DNA from: Endotrypanum monterogeii
Lineage: Eukaryota > Euglenozoa > Kinetoplastea > Trypanosomatida > Trypanosomatidae
NCBI GenBank assembly: GCA_000333855.2
Contig: CM007343.1
Location: forward strand, 1-63,421
Reading direction: 5' to 3'
DNA: 63,421 nucleotides
Under the pieces are notes generated by a model. The model worked only from the letters and a program-made list of their open reading frames with translations. It was not told the DNA's origin and searched no databases. The translations under genes were made by a program, and so were the position numbers. This document shows positions 51,456-61,103 of the stretch, in pieces (position 1 is the first letter of the stretch; the number at the start of each line of letters is the position of its first letter).

Positions 51456-52268
51456 ATGGAGCGCTACACAGTGTCCACCGTTGCAGCTGACGTGCACGCT
51501 AACGAGGCGTTGTGCGCTTACGGTGATTCGCGTCGTGTGCCTGTAATCCGCCGAATCTACCGTCTCCGCGACGCGTGTGCGGCACTTCAACTCAGCCTCT
51601 TGGCATGTGAATACCACCGCCGCAATACGCCATCTGCGGTCGCCACGTACGTCGAGGCTGGCGCTTCCGAGCTCGTGAAGGATGTTCTCATCGCATATGA
51701 CCCCGTCTCGTCTCCTCCTTCCACTAGCGAAGCCTCTAGTCATGTTTGCACATTTTCCTCAGCGTCTTGGTTCTGCATTGGCTCCGAGGCAGATGGGGAT
51801 GCACACGTCTACGTGGTGCTTCCTACCTACGCCGATTTATTCTTTGACCACACCATGTACTGGGCCCAGGTCGCGTACTCGGAGATGGCGCGCCAGTACA
51901 TGGGTCACTGCCTTATCGCTCAGTTGCAAACCATCGGAGGTGGTTGGGCTTCATTGCACCGAGCCGACAAGTCTCTCGTATGCGCCTTGCAGCTCTACGC
52001 TGTTGCTAAAGCGATGTGGGATGATGATGTCATGCTCAAGTGCCGACTTTTCGTGGGTTGGGCGTATCTGTGGAACAGCAACCCCACCAAGGCATTGGCG
52101 GTGTTTCGCGCAGAACTGTCTGCTGCCCGGCTACGTGGCAACACGATACACGAAAGACGTTGCCTGCACGCCATTGAGAACGCGGAGCGAAATCCATGCC
52201 TTGTCCCTGGAGGGAAACATACAGGCCGATTCCTGCTGGTGGACGCGTGGTCGGGTGCGCTCAACTAA
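51456..52268 (+). CDS. Hypothetical protein with TPR-like C-terminal half
   Basis: 270 aa from ATG 51456 (MERYTVSTVAADVHANEAL). The first 110 residues are Ala/Cys-rich helical sequence; about 150-240 contain helix pairs with TPR-like spacing (HRADKSLVCALQLYAVAKAM; CRLFVGWAYLWNSNPTKALA; RLRGNTIHERRCLHAIENAE). This suggests a scaffold for protein contacts. No catalytic motif, signal peptide or membrane segment is visible. I do not recognise the family. Last clear gene before the 3.7 kb gene-poor stretch. Confidence 0.75.
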   Translation: MERYTVSTVAADVHANEALCAYGDSRRVPVIRRIYRLRDACAALQLSLLACEYHRRNTPSAVATYVEAGASELVKDVLIAYDPVSSPPSTSEASSHVCTFSSASWFCIGSEADGDAHVYVVLPTYADLFFDHTMYWAQVAYSEMARQYMGHCLIAQLQTIGGGWASLHRADKSLVCALQLYAVAKAMWDDDVMLKCRLFVGWAYLWNSNPTKALAVFRAELSAARLRGNTIHERRCLHAIENAERNPCLVPGGKHTGRFLLVDAWSGALN

Positions 52269-55200
52269 GTCAAGTCGTCCTCTCCCTCCCCCTTTCTAGT
52301 CGCCCACCCGACTTGTCCCCTCTCCTCCTGAGCTGCTGTATATATATACATATACATATATATGGGGGGGGGAGGCGTCACGGGTGTACAGTGCGCGCTT
52401 TTTGTGGGGAAAGGCAAACAGCGCTTGATTTTCCTCGACACGGCTCACTTACACACACGGAACAGCTTCTTCTAGTGCCGTTGTCAGAGAATCCAGACGC
52501 TGCTGGTGCTGGACGTGTAAGCTGTTGTGGACGTCAATGCAGAGGAGTTGTTCAGGGCGTCGTGTAACGGCAATACGGAGCGGTGCACACGTGTGTATTC
52601 CTTATGTGGCAGGCGAGCTTTTACGAAAAACCCCGATCATCTGTCAACCAGCCGCAGCTCGCCACTGTTCCGAGGGGGGAGGGGAACTAGACGCACAGCG
52701 CCGAGGGATGTGCTGCAAGGCAACCGCTGTCGTAGGAGTGACTCTCCGTGTGGACTTTCGAAGAAGAGTAAGCAGAGGTATGGGGGGGGGGATGGAGCGA
52801 CGGTTCTCAGACGGATTCCTTGGCATTCATGCAATGCGGATTTGCAGCTGCCTTACACCCCGCTAAGAGCGCCTGACAGGCCGGAGGTGTCTGCAGGGAT
52901 GAGGATCGCATCTTCTTACAGGGTTGTAACGTCAACGGGAGTAGGCCGTGGGGAAACATTCTCCTGCTTCACGGATAGAAGGGCCTCTTCATATATTATC
53001 CGTTGCTTCACATGTACAGTGGCTACTCGTGCATTTATGTCCTTTTGAGAGGATGCCAACGTTGCATAGTGTGGTGTCTAGGGATACCGCTGCGGCTTCA
53101 TGACCGGGCAGTCGCGGACGATTATGTACCCCCCTCCCCCCCCCAAAAAAAAAAAGAGTCTTGCCGTTCTTAGTCTGGTCAATTTTGACCCCAGCGAAGG
53201 GAAGGGAGGACATATACGGGATCCTGTTTGTTTCACTAAAGCTCTGCGGTGTGACAGGAATGAATGCGCTTTGGGGAAATAGGAGGTGTGTGTGTGTGGT
53301 AAATTCTGCGTGCATATACAACAGGAAGGCGATACTCGACCGGGATCGAGTTGAAGTGTAGACAAGAGATGGCCTGGATGTCGACACGTGTGGGCACGTC
53401 GACCGCACGGACGTGTGCCTGGAGGAGGGAGGCTCCTGCGGCCGTGTAATGGATGGCACCGTGAACATGTTGACTCCGCTATCCTCGCTCGCGCATTCTT
53501 GGAGAGCGGATCCCCCATGTACGCCGACGGTTTCATTGGTACGTGCTGCCAGGGGGTGGGGGCTGGATGCATCGGCGCCACAGAGTGCTCAGAGTTGGTG
53601 TAAGTCATGTTGTACTGCAAAGCAACGATTGCGGGTGTCGTTCACAGAGCACCGTAAGACATGTTTCTATGTAGCTCCTCTTGCCGTCAGGTCACGATTC
53701 ACTGCAATCTCCAGGTAGCACCGCTTCCACTCCAGATTTGCGCAATCCCCTCCTCCTCCATGGTGTGCTCGACGGCGGCAAGTCAGCCACGCTGTGCACT
53801 TGGCAAGCAGCAGAATGTGGTGCCCTGTCGACGAGATGATCACATTGTTATCTAACTCATCTGACGCTGACCGGAGGAGGCGATGCCGCGTCTTTAGAAG
53901 GCTCATGGGGGGGGACTAAGCAGAAGTTCCACCTTGGCGTAGTTCAACTGCTGCCCAGAGAGGGAAACGAAAGCACTGTGAACCGCCCCCAATGGGGCCA
54001 AAGTCGTTGCGATAACGAAGGCCAACCCTGTCAGTCGGCGACCAGGTAACACTCTACCCCAGCTGCACTGTACACACCATACTTCTGCAAGTCGCACTCT
54101 GTGCTACGGCGCGGAGGCGGTGCTGCCAATGCCTTGGAGTCCTCTCGACTGCTACTTACTGCACTGCGCTCCCATGGAGAAGGGAGTTAGTGAACAGAGC
54201 GATACGATTCGCCATTCTTTTTTTTTAGTTGTGTGAGGAGGTGCATTGTGGACCCGGCGCCGTCGAGGCGGGTTGGCTGACCAGGTGATCACACCTGCGC
54301 CGCTGCGTGTACCCCTGGACTCTCTGTCGATGTACTAAAACACTGTGAGGACGCGGAATATTTTTTCTTGAGCCGGGGGGGATGTCAGCAATGAGGCCGC
54401 TCTTAATCTGGTATATGCAGCAGGGTCATCCTCTGCCGCGAGGGAAAAGATCTAGCGACCTTTCAGGCCGGTGCTCTGCTGACGGTTGATGCCTTCGACG
54501 TCGGGTTTCGGCATCATTGCGGAGCACACCCTAGCTGAGGCACACGGAGTGGTGGTGAAGCTACTCAACAGCGTACTCGTCGCCGCATTCTGGGGCATGG
54601 ATCGGGTTACAGGGGACAATTGAGTTGCTGTGTGCGGGGCGGCCAGGAAGACATGAGCTTCTTTCTTCAGTGTGCGGCATGTGGCTAACACCAGCACGTA
54701 AGTGAACTACTCATCTCTTTTTTTGTTGCTGTTCCCAGGGAGCAGCGTCTGTGCAGACTTTACGACGGGTATCGTGGAGGGGGTACATCGGTGTGGGGTG
54801 GACTGACTTTGTTTTGTAACGAGAGTGCATTTTGCATTGTCTTTCTCGGGCTACGAGCACTTTTTGAGTCTCGAGCGGGCCCCGCGGAGGAGCGTGACGG
54901 GCCGGTGGCCGGAGTTTGTGTAGCACCTTCGCTCGTTGCTCACCGCGTAGGCGTAGAGTGGAGGGGCGAGGGAATGTGCCCCGCTGTGTGGATTCTCATT
55001 TTTTTTTCTAGCGCTGTGAATTCGCGGCCATCTCTTTTTTATTCTCCCTCACAAATTGTGCGCGCGGGGCAACTGCTGTGCGTTCTAAAGCGCTGCGAGT
55101 GTGTGATGCTGACCTTTATATATATGTCTGTTGCTGTTTTTTTTTGGTCTGCGTAGATAATCTTTCCAGCTCACGCGCAGAGAGAGACGCTTTGTGAACC

Positions 55201-55988
55201 AAGCACAAACAAGCGGGGAGCTGCAGCGGGTGCGCAATGCTGAGAATCGCATTGGCAGCAGACGATACCACCAGCACGATCACAGCGTAGATGAGAAGGC
55301 TCCGTGCAGCTCCGAGGGCACTCTGCTGGGGCATATATGTTCTCGATGGCAAACCTCTTTTCTCTCGTCGGATTAGTGAGGTGTCGACGGAGAATGATGT
55401 TGACGTTCCCGGCCCCCAACTACTTACTTCTAGCTTTCGTGAGCGCGCCATGTTCTCTGCTTGATTTTTTTACTTAGTGAGCGTGTAGCGCACCATATCT
55501 CCACCACCCCAAATCTGCTTGCACATCGCTTCTCACTGTCGGGAACGCTGCATCTTGCATTGAAGACTCTTTCTAGTCCTCTTGTTAGGTCCCCTCCTTC
55601 CATTCTCCTTCTCCCCCTTTTTTCTAGTGATTCCCGTTCTTTTTATTGAAGTGCTCCCACCACCGTGTTGCTGTGCGCCCGTTTTCTATTCGTGACCGGA
55701 ACAGCTGTTGGGGGGGGGGTGCGGATCGACACGGCAGAGACATAATCATACGAGCAGACCGCAGATAGGGGGGGGGGGAGGGAGAGGGTTCATCATCGCA
55801 CGCCACCTCCCCACACGAATCTACGCCAAATTCAGTCCTTTTTTTTTGTGACGAAGCAGATCGTGTGCACTCACTCACCCATCTCGACAGGCGATAGCTC
55901 CACCCTGTAGAGATTCTTCTTGTCGTGTGCGCCACTTTCCACCCCTGTGGAGTCAAATCCCCCCCTGTTTCACTGATCGTGGTTCACA
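52269..55988. other. 3.7 kb gene-poor stretch, possible decayed gene(s)
   Basis: No ORF longer than 181 codons, yet much of 52500-54700 has a balanced, G/C-rich base composition like coding DNA rather than the T-run-rich composition of other intergenic regions. Protein-like fragments appear in different frames: a 173-codon ORF from 52527 (MDVNAEELFRASCNGNTER, then poor), short stretches near 53370-53460 and 53750-53830, and GFGIIAEHTLAEAHGVVV-like sequence near 54508-54560, each ended by stops. 55700-55790 is G-run rich (complement of the local strand's C-runs), with T-runs at 55138-55146 and 55838-55845. Reads as remains of one or more broken genes; identity not established. Confidence 0.4.
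52527..53048 (+). pseudogene. Possible start of a decayed gene (ankyrin-like beginning?)
   Basis: The frame opens MDVNAEELFRASCNGNTER, which resembles the helix at the start of an ankyrin repeat, then turns into Arg/Ser/Gly-rich sequence that looks frame-shifted; another frame carries the more protein-like continuation before stopping near 52864. No family can be named with confidence. Confidence 0.2.
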
Positions 55989-56363
55989 ATGAGCAGTGTC
56001 GCCACGCTGGATCCTATACCTCGCAGCATCGCGCCGGATCAGGAGTTGGCAGTTCTCAAGCTCATTCTCGATTTATGCAGCTTAGGGGATGTGGAGGGCG
56101 GCAAAAAGGTGCGAAGACGAGTGCGCGAGGCGCTGCTTAAGAGCAGCGATGATTCTCAGGCAATGAATAGAGTGGATGAGATCATTCGTCGAGGCAAGCG
56201 CACACAGAGCAAACTAGATGGGACGCACGAGGAGCGACAGCGACAGAAGCGTGAGCGACGGGAACAGGCGTTGGCGGCGGCCTCACGCCTTGTCGACGTG
56301 GAGGCGGGCAGTGGTGAGGACTCGGAGGGGTCGGCGTCTACGGAGAATAGTGAAGAAGAATAA
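55989..56363 (+). CDS. Small charged hypothetical protein (124 aa)
   Basis: Begins MSSVATLDPIPRSIAPDQELAV. Residues 18-70 are helical, with ELAVLKLILDL and a KKVRRRVREALL segment; 65-95 are a Lys/Arg/Gln/Glu helix (HEERQRQKRERREQAL); the tail from about 100 is acidic and Ser/Gly-rich (GSGEDSEGSASTENSEEE). No domain is recognised. The change from basic to acidic and the well-formed ATG context behind a Leu/Cys-rich pyrimidine stretch support a real small gene, perhaps nuclear or RNA-binding (inference). Confidence 0.55.
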   Translation: MSSVATLDPIPRSIAPDQELAVLKLILDLCSLGDVEGGKKVRRRVREALLKSSDDSQAMNRVDEIIRRGKRTQSKLDGTHEERQRQKRERREQALAAASRLVDVEAGSGEDSEGSASTENSEEE

Positions 56364-57210
56364 TAGGTGGGTTATGTAACAGTGCCCATATTTACACATC
56401 TGGGCAGGTGATTTGACATGTCTTCCTTCTTTTCGAGGATTTCTCTCCACGACAGTACAGTGAAAGGGAGGGTGTGTTGGTGATGATGATGCGCTTGCAA
56501 TAAAGTGTGTGCCTCCGTGGTGCCGTGCACATTTTTCTCTGGGACTCAGCGTTGTAAAGTAAACGAACGAACGAACGAACAACAAAATGAAACGGTGTTT
56601 CCGTCACGCCAAGGACCAACCACCACGCGAGGGGAGGGGGAGGGGGGAGGGAAGCTACCCGAGAAGAAATCTGTTCCCAGCATTACCGCGTCGGCCCAGA
56701 AGATGAAAGACGAGGGAATTGTGTGACGGGTTATCTGAGGAGCAGAGCCTCACTCTTACCCGCATAAATGTTCACTGACATAATAATTCTCGGCAGTGTC
56801 ATTAATCTTTTTTTTTTTATTGCTGAGCTCCGTTAAGGCCTTCGCTGAGGATCTCGAGCGAATGTCTGGTGTGTGTGTGTATGTCTCGGGTGACCGACTG
56901 TTTGCACAGGTGAGGGTAGAAAAGCGTTCGACACTTAGGACCATTGGATGTTCTACACAGACTGACTCATATGCCTCTGCGCCTATAATTTGTTTCACCA
57001 CTTGTTTCCTGCTTTTTGATGCACAACTTGTGTTCCCCTGTTTTTCGATTCTGTTCCCCCCCTTCCCGGCTTCGTTCCACACAGATTCTTCTCGCATTCG
57101 TCAAGCTATCGCTTTTTCTTTAATCACACCGGTGACGTACAGAGGACAACATCAAAAAGAGAAATAAGGCGTCTCGAACGATCCGTTCTTTATCTTCCAT
57201 CATATCGACC
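56364..57210. other. Intergenic, 0.85 kb
   Basis: Short (AACG)n run at about 56562-56580, purine-rich DNA at 56625-56655, T-run at 56808-56818, then pyrimidine-rich sequence at 57046-57072 and 57100-57122 before RidA. A 123-codon frame at 56796-57167 is T-rich and judged non-coding. No gene. Confidence 0.45.
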
Positions 57211-57702
57211 ATGTCGGGCATTGCGGAAGCCAATTTGCAGAAGTTGGGTATCACCCTCCCTGCTCCTGCTGCCCCTGCGGCTTGCTATGTGCCATTCTCC
57301 GTCGTCGGCAGCACAGTCTACATCTCCGGTCAGCTTCCTAAGGATGATGATGGAAAGATGGTGGTCGGCACCCTCGGTGCCCCGCTGACGGTGGAGGAGG
57401 GAAAGGCTGCGGCCGCGCGCTGTGCGATACATCTGATCGCTCAGATGAAGGCTGCCGCCGGTGGCGACCTGGACAAGGTAAAAAAAGTTGCCATGGTGCG
57501 GTGCTACGTAAACTCTGCCAACGATTTCCATGAGCACCCCTTTGTGGCTAACGGTTGCTCCGAGCTTCTCGTAAGCGTCTTCGGCGAGAAGGTTGGCCGC
57601 CATGCCCGATGTGCTTTTGGAGTTGCACAACTGCCGTTCAATGCAGCAGTGGAGATCGAGGCTCAGATCGAACTCGAGGATGGGGTGCAGGCCTCCCTGT
57701 GA
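57211..57702 (+). CDS. RidA/YjgF/UK114 family protein (L-PSP-type endoribonuclease in older annotation)
   Basis: 163 aa, one RidA domain. VYISGQLPKD (about 36-45), the AAARCAIHLIAQMK helix (67-80), VAMVRCYVNS (93-102) and the C-terminal signature ARCAFGVAQLPFNAAVEIEAQI with the conserved Arg and Glu that hold the imine/carboxylate ligand. RidA enzymes hydrolyse reactive enamine/imine products of pyridoxal-phosphate enzymes; some family members were described as RNases. The pattern is of the longer eukaryotic/TdcF-like subgroup. In Leishmania an L-PSP gene lies near this position upstream of MRPA (synteny from memory). Confidence 0.92.
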   Translation: MSGIAEANLQKLGITLPAPAAPAACYVPFSVVGSTVYISGQLPKDDDGKMVVGTLGAPLTVEEGKAAAARCAIHLIAQMKAAAGGDLDKVKKVAMVRCYVNSANDFHEHPFVANGCSELLVSVFGEKVGRHARCAFGVAQLPFNAAVEIEAQIELEDGVQASL

Positions 57703-60700
57703 GGGTATTTCCCTCTGATCAAGACAGGTGCAGTGGGTGTGGGCAGCCCAGCGAACGAATGAGGGTATGCTCCGCTCAGCTTGGCGGCCGCCTTTCCTGT
57801 AAAGCAGGTGTTACCGTCGCTGCACCACTGTCATTCATATTTCTACGTTTTGCTCAACAGTAGCGAAGTTCTTTTTTTCAATTTCTCTCCCCCTTCCCCG
57901 AGGGGTGAGCCCCCCCCCCCCCCCGGAGATACGTACTTGTCTGTGCCAATCTTATGAGTCCGCAACAGCCAAAGGTGCATTCACAGGAGCCTCGCTCATC
58001 GAGAGCTCTGATAGTTGCCTGTGGTCATCTGATGCTCGTCTTGCAGGCATGAGCGTGACTCTGCTCGACGGCGCTCTGTCCGCTAGGAGTCTATGCGTCT
58101 CTGTGTGTTTCTTGACATCGATGCGTCGTCGCTCTCTCAGCCTTTCCTCCCCCTTGTGGCAGCATCGTCGGACCGAGGCATATGATTTGTGACGGTCGCC
58201 TCTGTACTTTCATTTATTTTTCTATTTATTTCGGGTTTCTCCCCTTCTTCACAGCACTTGTGATTCACCCTATCCGTTTTCTTGTGCTGCGTCGCCTCTT
58301 CCTTTGACGTTCACCAACGGGCCTGCGTGTTGGATGACCCCTCCGCAGGTGCGTCTGAGAGGGTGTGTTTGTAGACGCTGCCGTGTGCGAGTCTGTCAGT
58401 GTGTTGGCAACACACCCGTAAGTAAAAGATACGGGTAAGGGCACGTATCCAGTCTGCGCTTTCTCCTCGGAGATCGGTCAAGACAACGTTGCAGCTCTTG
58501 ACCTTTGCCACCCGCGTCTCCGCTACCTCTGCACATCTCACGGCTGCACCGTACTGGCTCTGGGGGAATAAAGGGTATTTAAAGGAAAACAATGACAAAG
58601 GCCGCGTGAACCCGTGCTCGACAGAAGTCGATAGACCAAAAAAAAAATAAGAAAGCGAACGAAAAAACGCGGAAAATTTGAGGGTGATGGAGTGAGCGGA
58701 GGGGGGGATGGGCTGCTTCTGTCGCCCCTCCTCCCCTCAGGCCTCTATGCTGCACTTTGTAACTAAACACCAGGGTCTTTCCGCCCACCGTCCGTTTGGA
58801 GTGACATCAGGTTGATGCGCACGACCACACTTGAAGGCGAGAAGGAATCTTTCAGTGATGCACACACGGAGAATGCGGAGGTCAGGATCATCTTCCACTT
58901 CCGCTGCAGTTTCTCTACTGAATATGCTTTCCCTCTTCGAGTGTCAATTTGTGTTCTAGCGCATATTCATTTATACGCTTCCACGCAGGCATATTCGTGT
59001 TTTCGTCTGGGCTCATTTTGATTATACGCGTCCCTGACTATATTTGACTCCGCTCCCCTTCCCCACGGCTCTTACTTACTTTCTTTTTCTCTACTGTCTC
59101 TCCCCCAAGCTTCTCGCGAGAGAGGCGCATGTGTGACACAAACACCTACACACGCACATCCACGTAACTGGGGCTGTTGCTGGCTTCACTTCTTCCCCGC
59201 CATTTTTTTATGCCAATACTTGAATTTTTCCCCCTTTTGCTCGCTTGTGTCGGCACAGCCACCAGGTTGCTGCTGTTGTGACTGTGATCACGATTGAGGG
59301 AACTCTTTTCGCATCCTCCCCACTTCCCTTTCTAGCTCCACGCAGGCTGCTGTGCTCCGCTACCACGGGCTGGTGAAAAGCAAGAAGACCTCAAAGAGGT
59401 ATTTGGCGGAATAATAATAAAAAAAGACAATACCTAGGGCTAAGCGAAAGCTCATAAAGCGCTTCGTTTGTTGCTTGATATATATAAGTAACGCACACTT
59501 CTATCGACTCCACAAGTGCTCGAGCTTTTTCCGCTACCTTTCTTTTCCCCTTCCCCTCGGCCCGCCATCACGACAGCGGCCTTGCACCGCCCGCGTGTTC
59601 GACGTTTTCAGGGCAACCACCGGTGTTACGGAAAGCAGAAATACTCACGAGTGTCATCCAGCCCAGAAGATTTTCCATCGACAAAGTTCCTATATTGATG
59701 TCAGTGAGCCGGTGTGGCCTCAACCTGTTTGCTGCTGCTTTTATGTGCAGGTCACTGCTTTGTCGGGGAAATAAGTGTAGCACACGTACTGTGTCAGCAT
59801 TTTGTCCGTAAAAATTTCTCTCTTCTCCTGTGATCGGTTCACGACCCTTTGATACTTTTTTCTTTACATATTATTTCTTTCTACACAGAGGCTTTGATTC
59901 ATCGTGCCTCGTTCTTTCTGTGTGCACGTGTCTGCAGTTTTCTGTTGCAGTGTCGTGTCTTCTGACGCCGCAGCCTTATTTTGCTGTGCCGGACGACATT
60001 TTTTTTTTTTTTGCTCTTTGTTCGTTTATCTGGCTTTCCTGAGGTGAGGTAAGGTGGTGAGTGTATAGTGTTTCCGTTTGCACTCCTTTGGACGTGGTCA
60101 CCTCTACGACCACAGGTGGCAAAATTGTGCTTTCAGGGCGACTACTGCCCCCGCCCCCCCCTCCCAGACCATCATCAGCAACGCAACCGTCACATAGGAA
60201 AGAGGAAAAAAAAACAAGTTAGCTTGTTCTACTTCTATATTTTTGCATGCATAAGTGCCCGGTTTGGTGGTTCAAAAAATTCTTTTTCCCCTTCGATTTC
60301 TCAAAGTTCTTGTACACTGAAGACCCTCTTCGTTTTCAGCGTCAAACCTCTTGGCGTGATTGTTGCTTAATTTTGTACGGAGACAAGCGTAGACTGTGCC
60401 GTCACCTTTCGCTTTGTTGTAATTTTCCCTTTACGTGTGTCGCCTTATTTGTTTTCCCGTCCTTTTTTCCTTTATATGTCCTCATTTCCCTATTATTATT
60501 ATTATTATTATTATTATTTTTCAGTTCCCTCTGTTTTCGTGAAGTTGTCGTCGTCGCAGCAGTCTCGGTTTCTTTTTTTTTTTTGCGTCGTGCGTAGATC
60601 GACGTTTGTGTGTAACGTTACCCTCTTCCCTCCCCTTTTCCATCAAAAAAAAAACATACACTTACACAGACGAAAGCGCTCTCTCTCTTTCCGAGTGTGT

Positions 60701-61033
60701 CTGTGTGTGCGCCCCCCCCCCTCTCCTTTCCCTTCTTTCCCTTCTTACCTTTTTTCCGGTATTGTTGCTTCCCTGCAGGCTCGCTGCGTGGTGTCTTGTG
60801 TGGGATAAGGTACACCGTGGTCATCGAGACCACCTCGACGAGACGAACAACAACAACAACAGAAAAGTGCTTTTGAGAGCGAGTGTGAATCTCGAATAGA
60901 TCTTTGTCTTCGTAGTTGTATTCCGCACGACCATTGCTCGAGGAGGGTACAGAAAAAAAACAAGATCATTTTATCTGGGCTGGGGCAGCTACGGTGTGCG
61001 ACCACACGATACGCTGCGTTTATCGACCATTTC

Positions 61034-61069
<36 letters not shown>

Positions 61070-61103
61070 TATTTTCTGTAGTTTCACTGAGTCTTCTGTA
61101 ACA
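57703..61103. other. 3.4 kb intergenic region upstream of MRPA
   Basis: No supportable gene. Contains a C-run (57911-57924), G-runs in the 58700 region, (ATT)n at about 60490-60519, T-runs at 60000-60012 and 60571-60584, A/C- and C-runs at 60646-60720, and (TA)n at about 61039-61066. The interval is notable as the flank of MRPA, a gene whose locus is known to be amplified in drug-selected Leishmania. Confidence 0.5.
61039..61081 (+). promoter_or_regulatory. (TA)n and 3' splice site before MRPA
   Basis: About fourteen TA units run directly into TTCTATTTTCTGTAG; AG at 61080-61081, 22 bases before the ATG at 61104. Likely spliced-leader acceptor. Confidence 0.5.
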
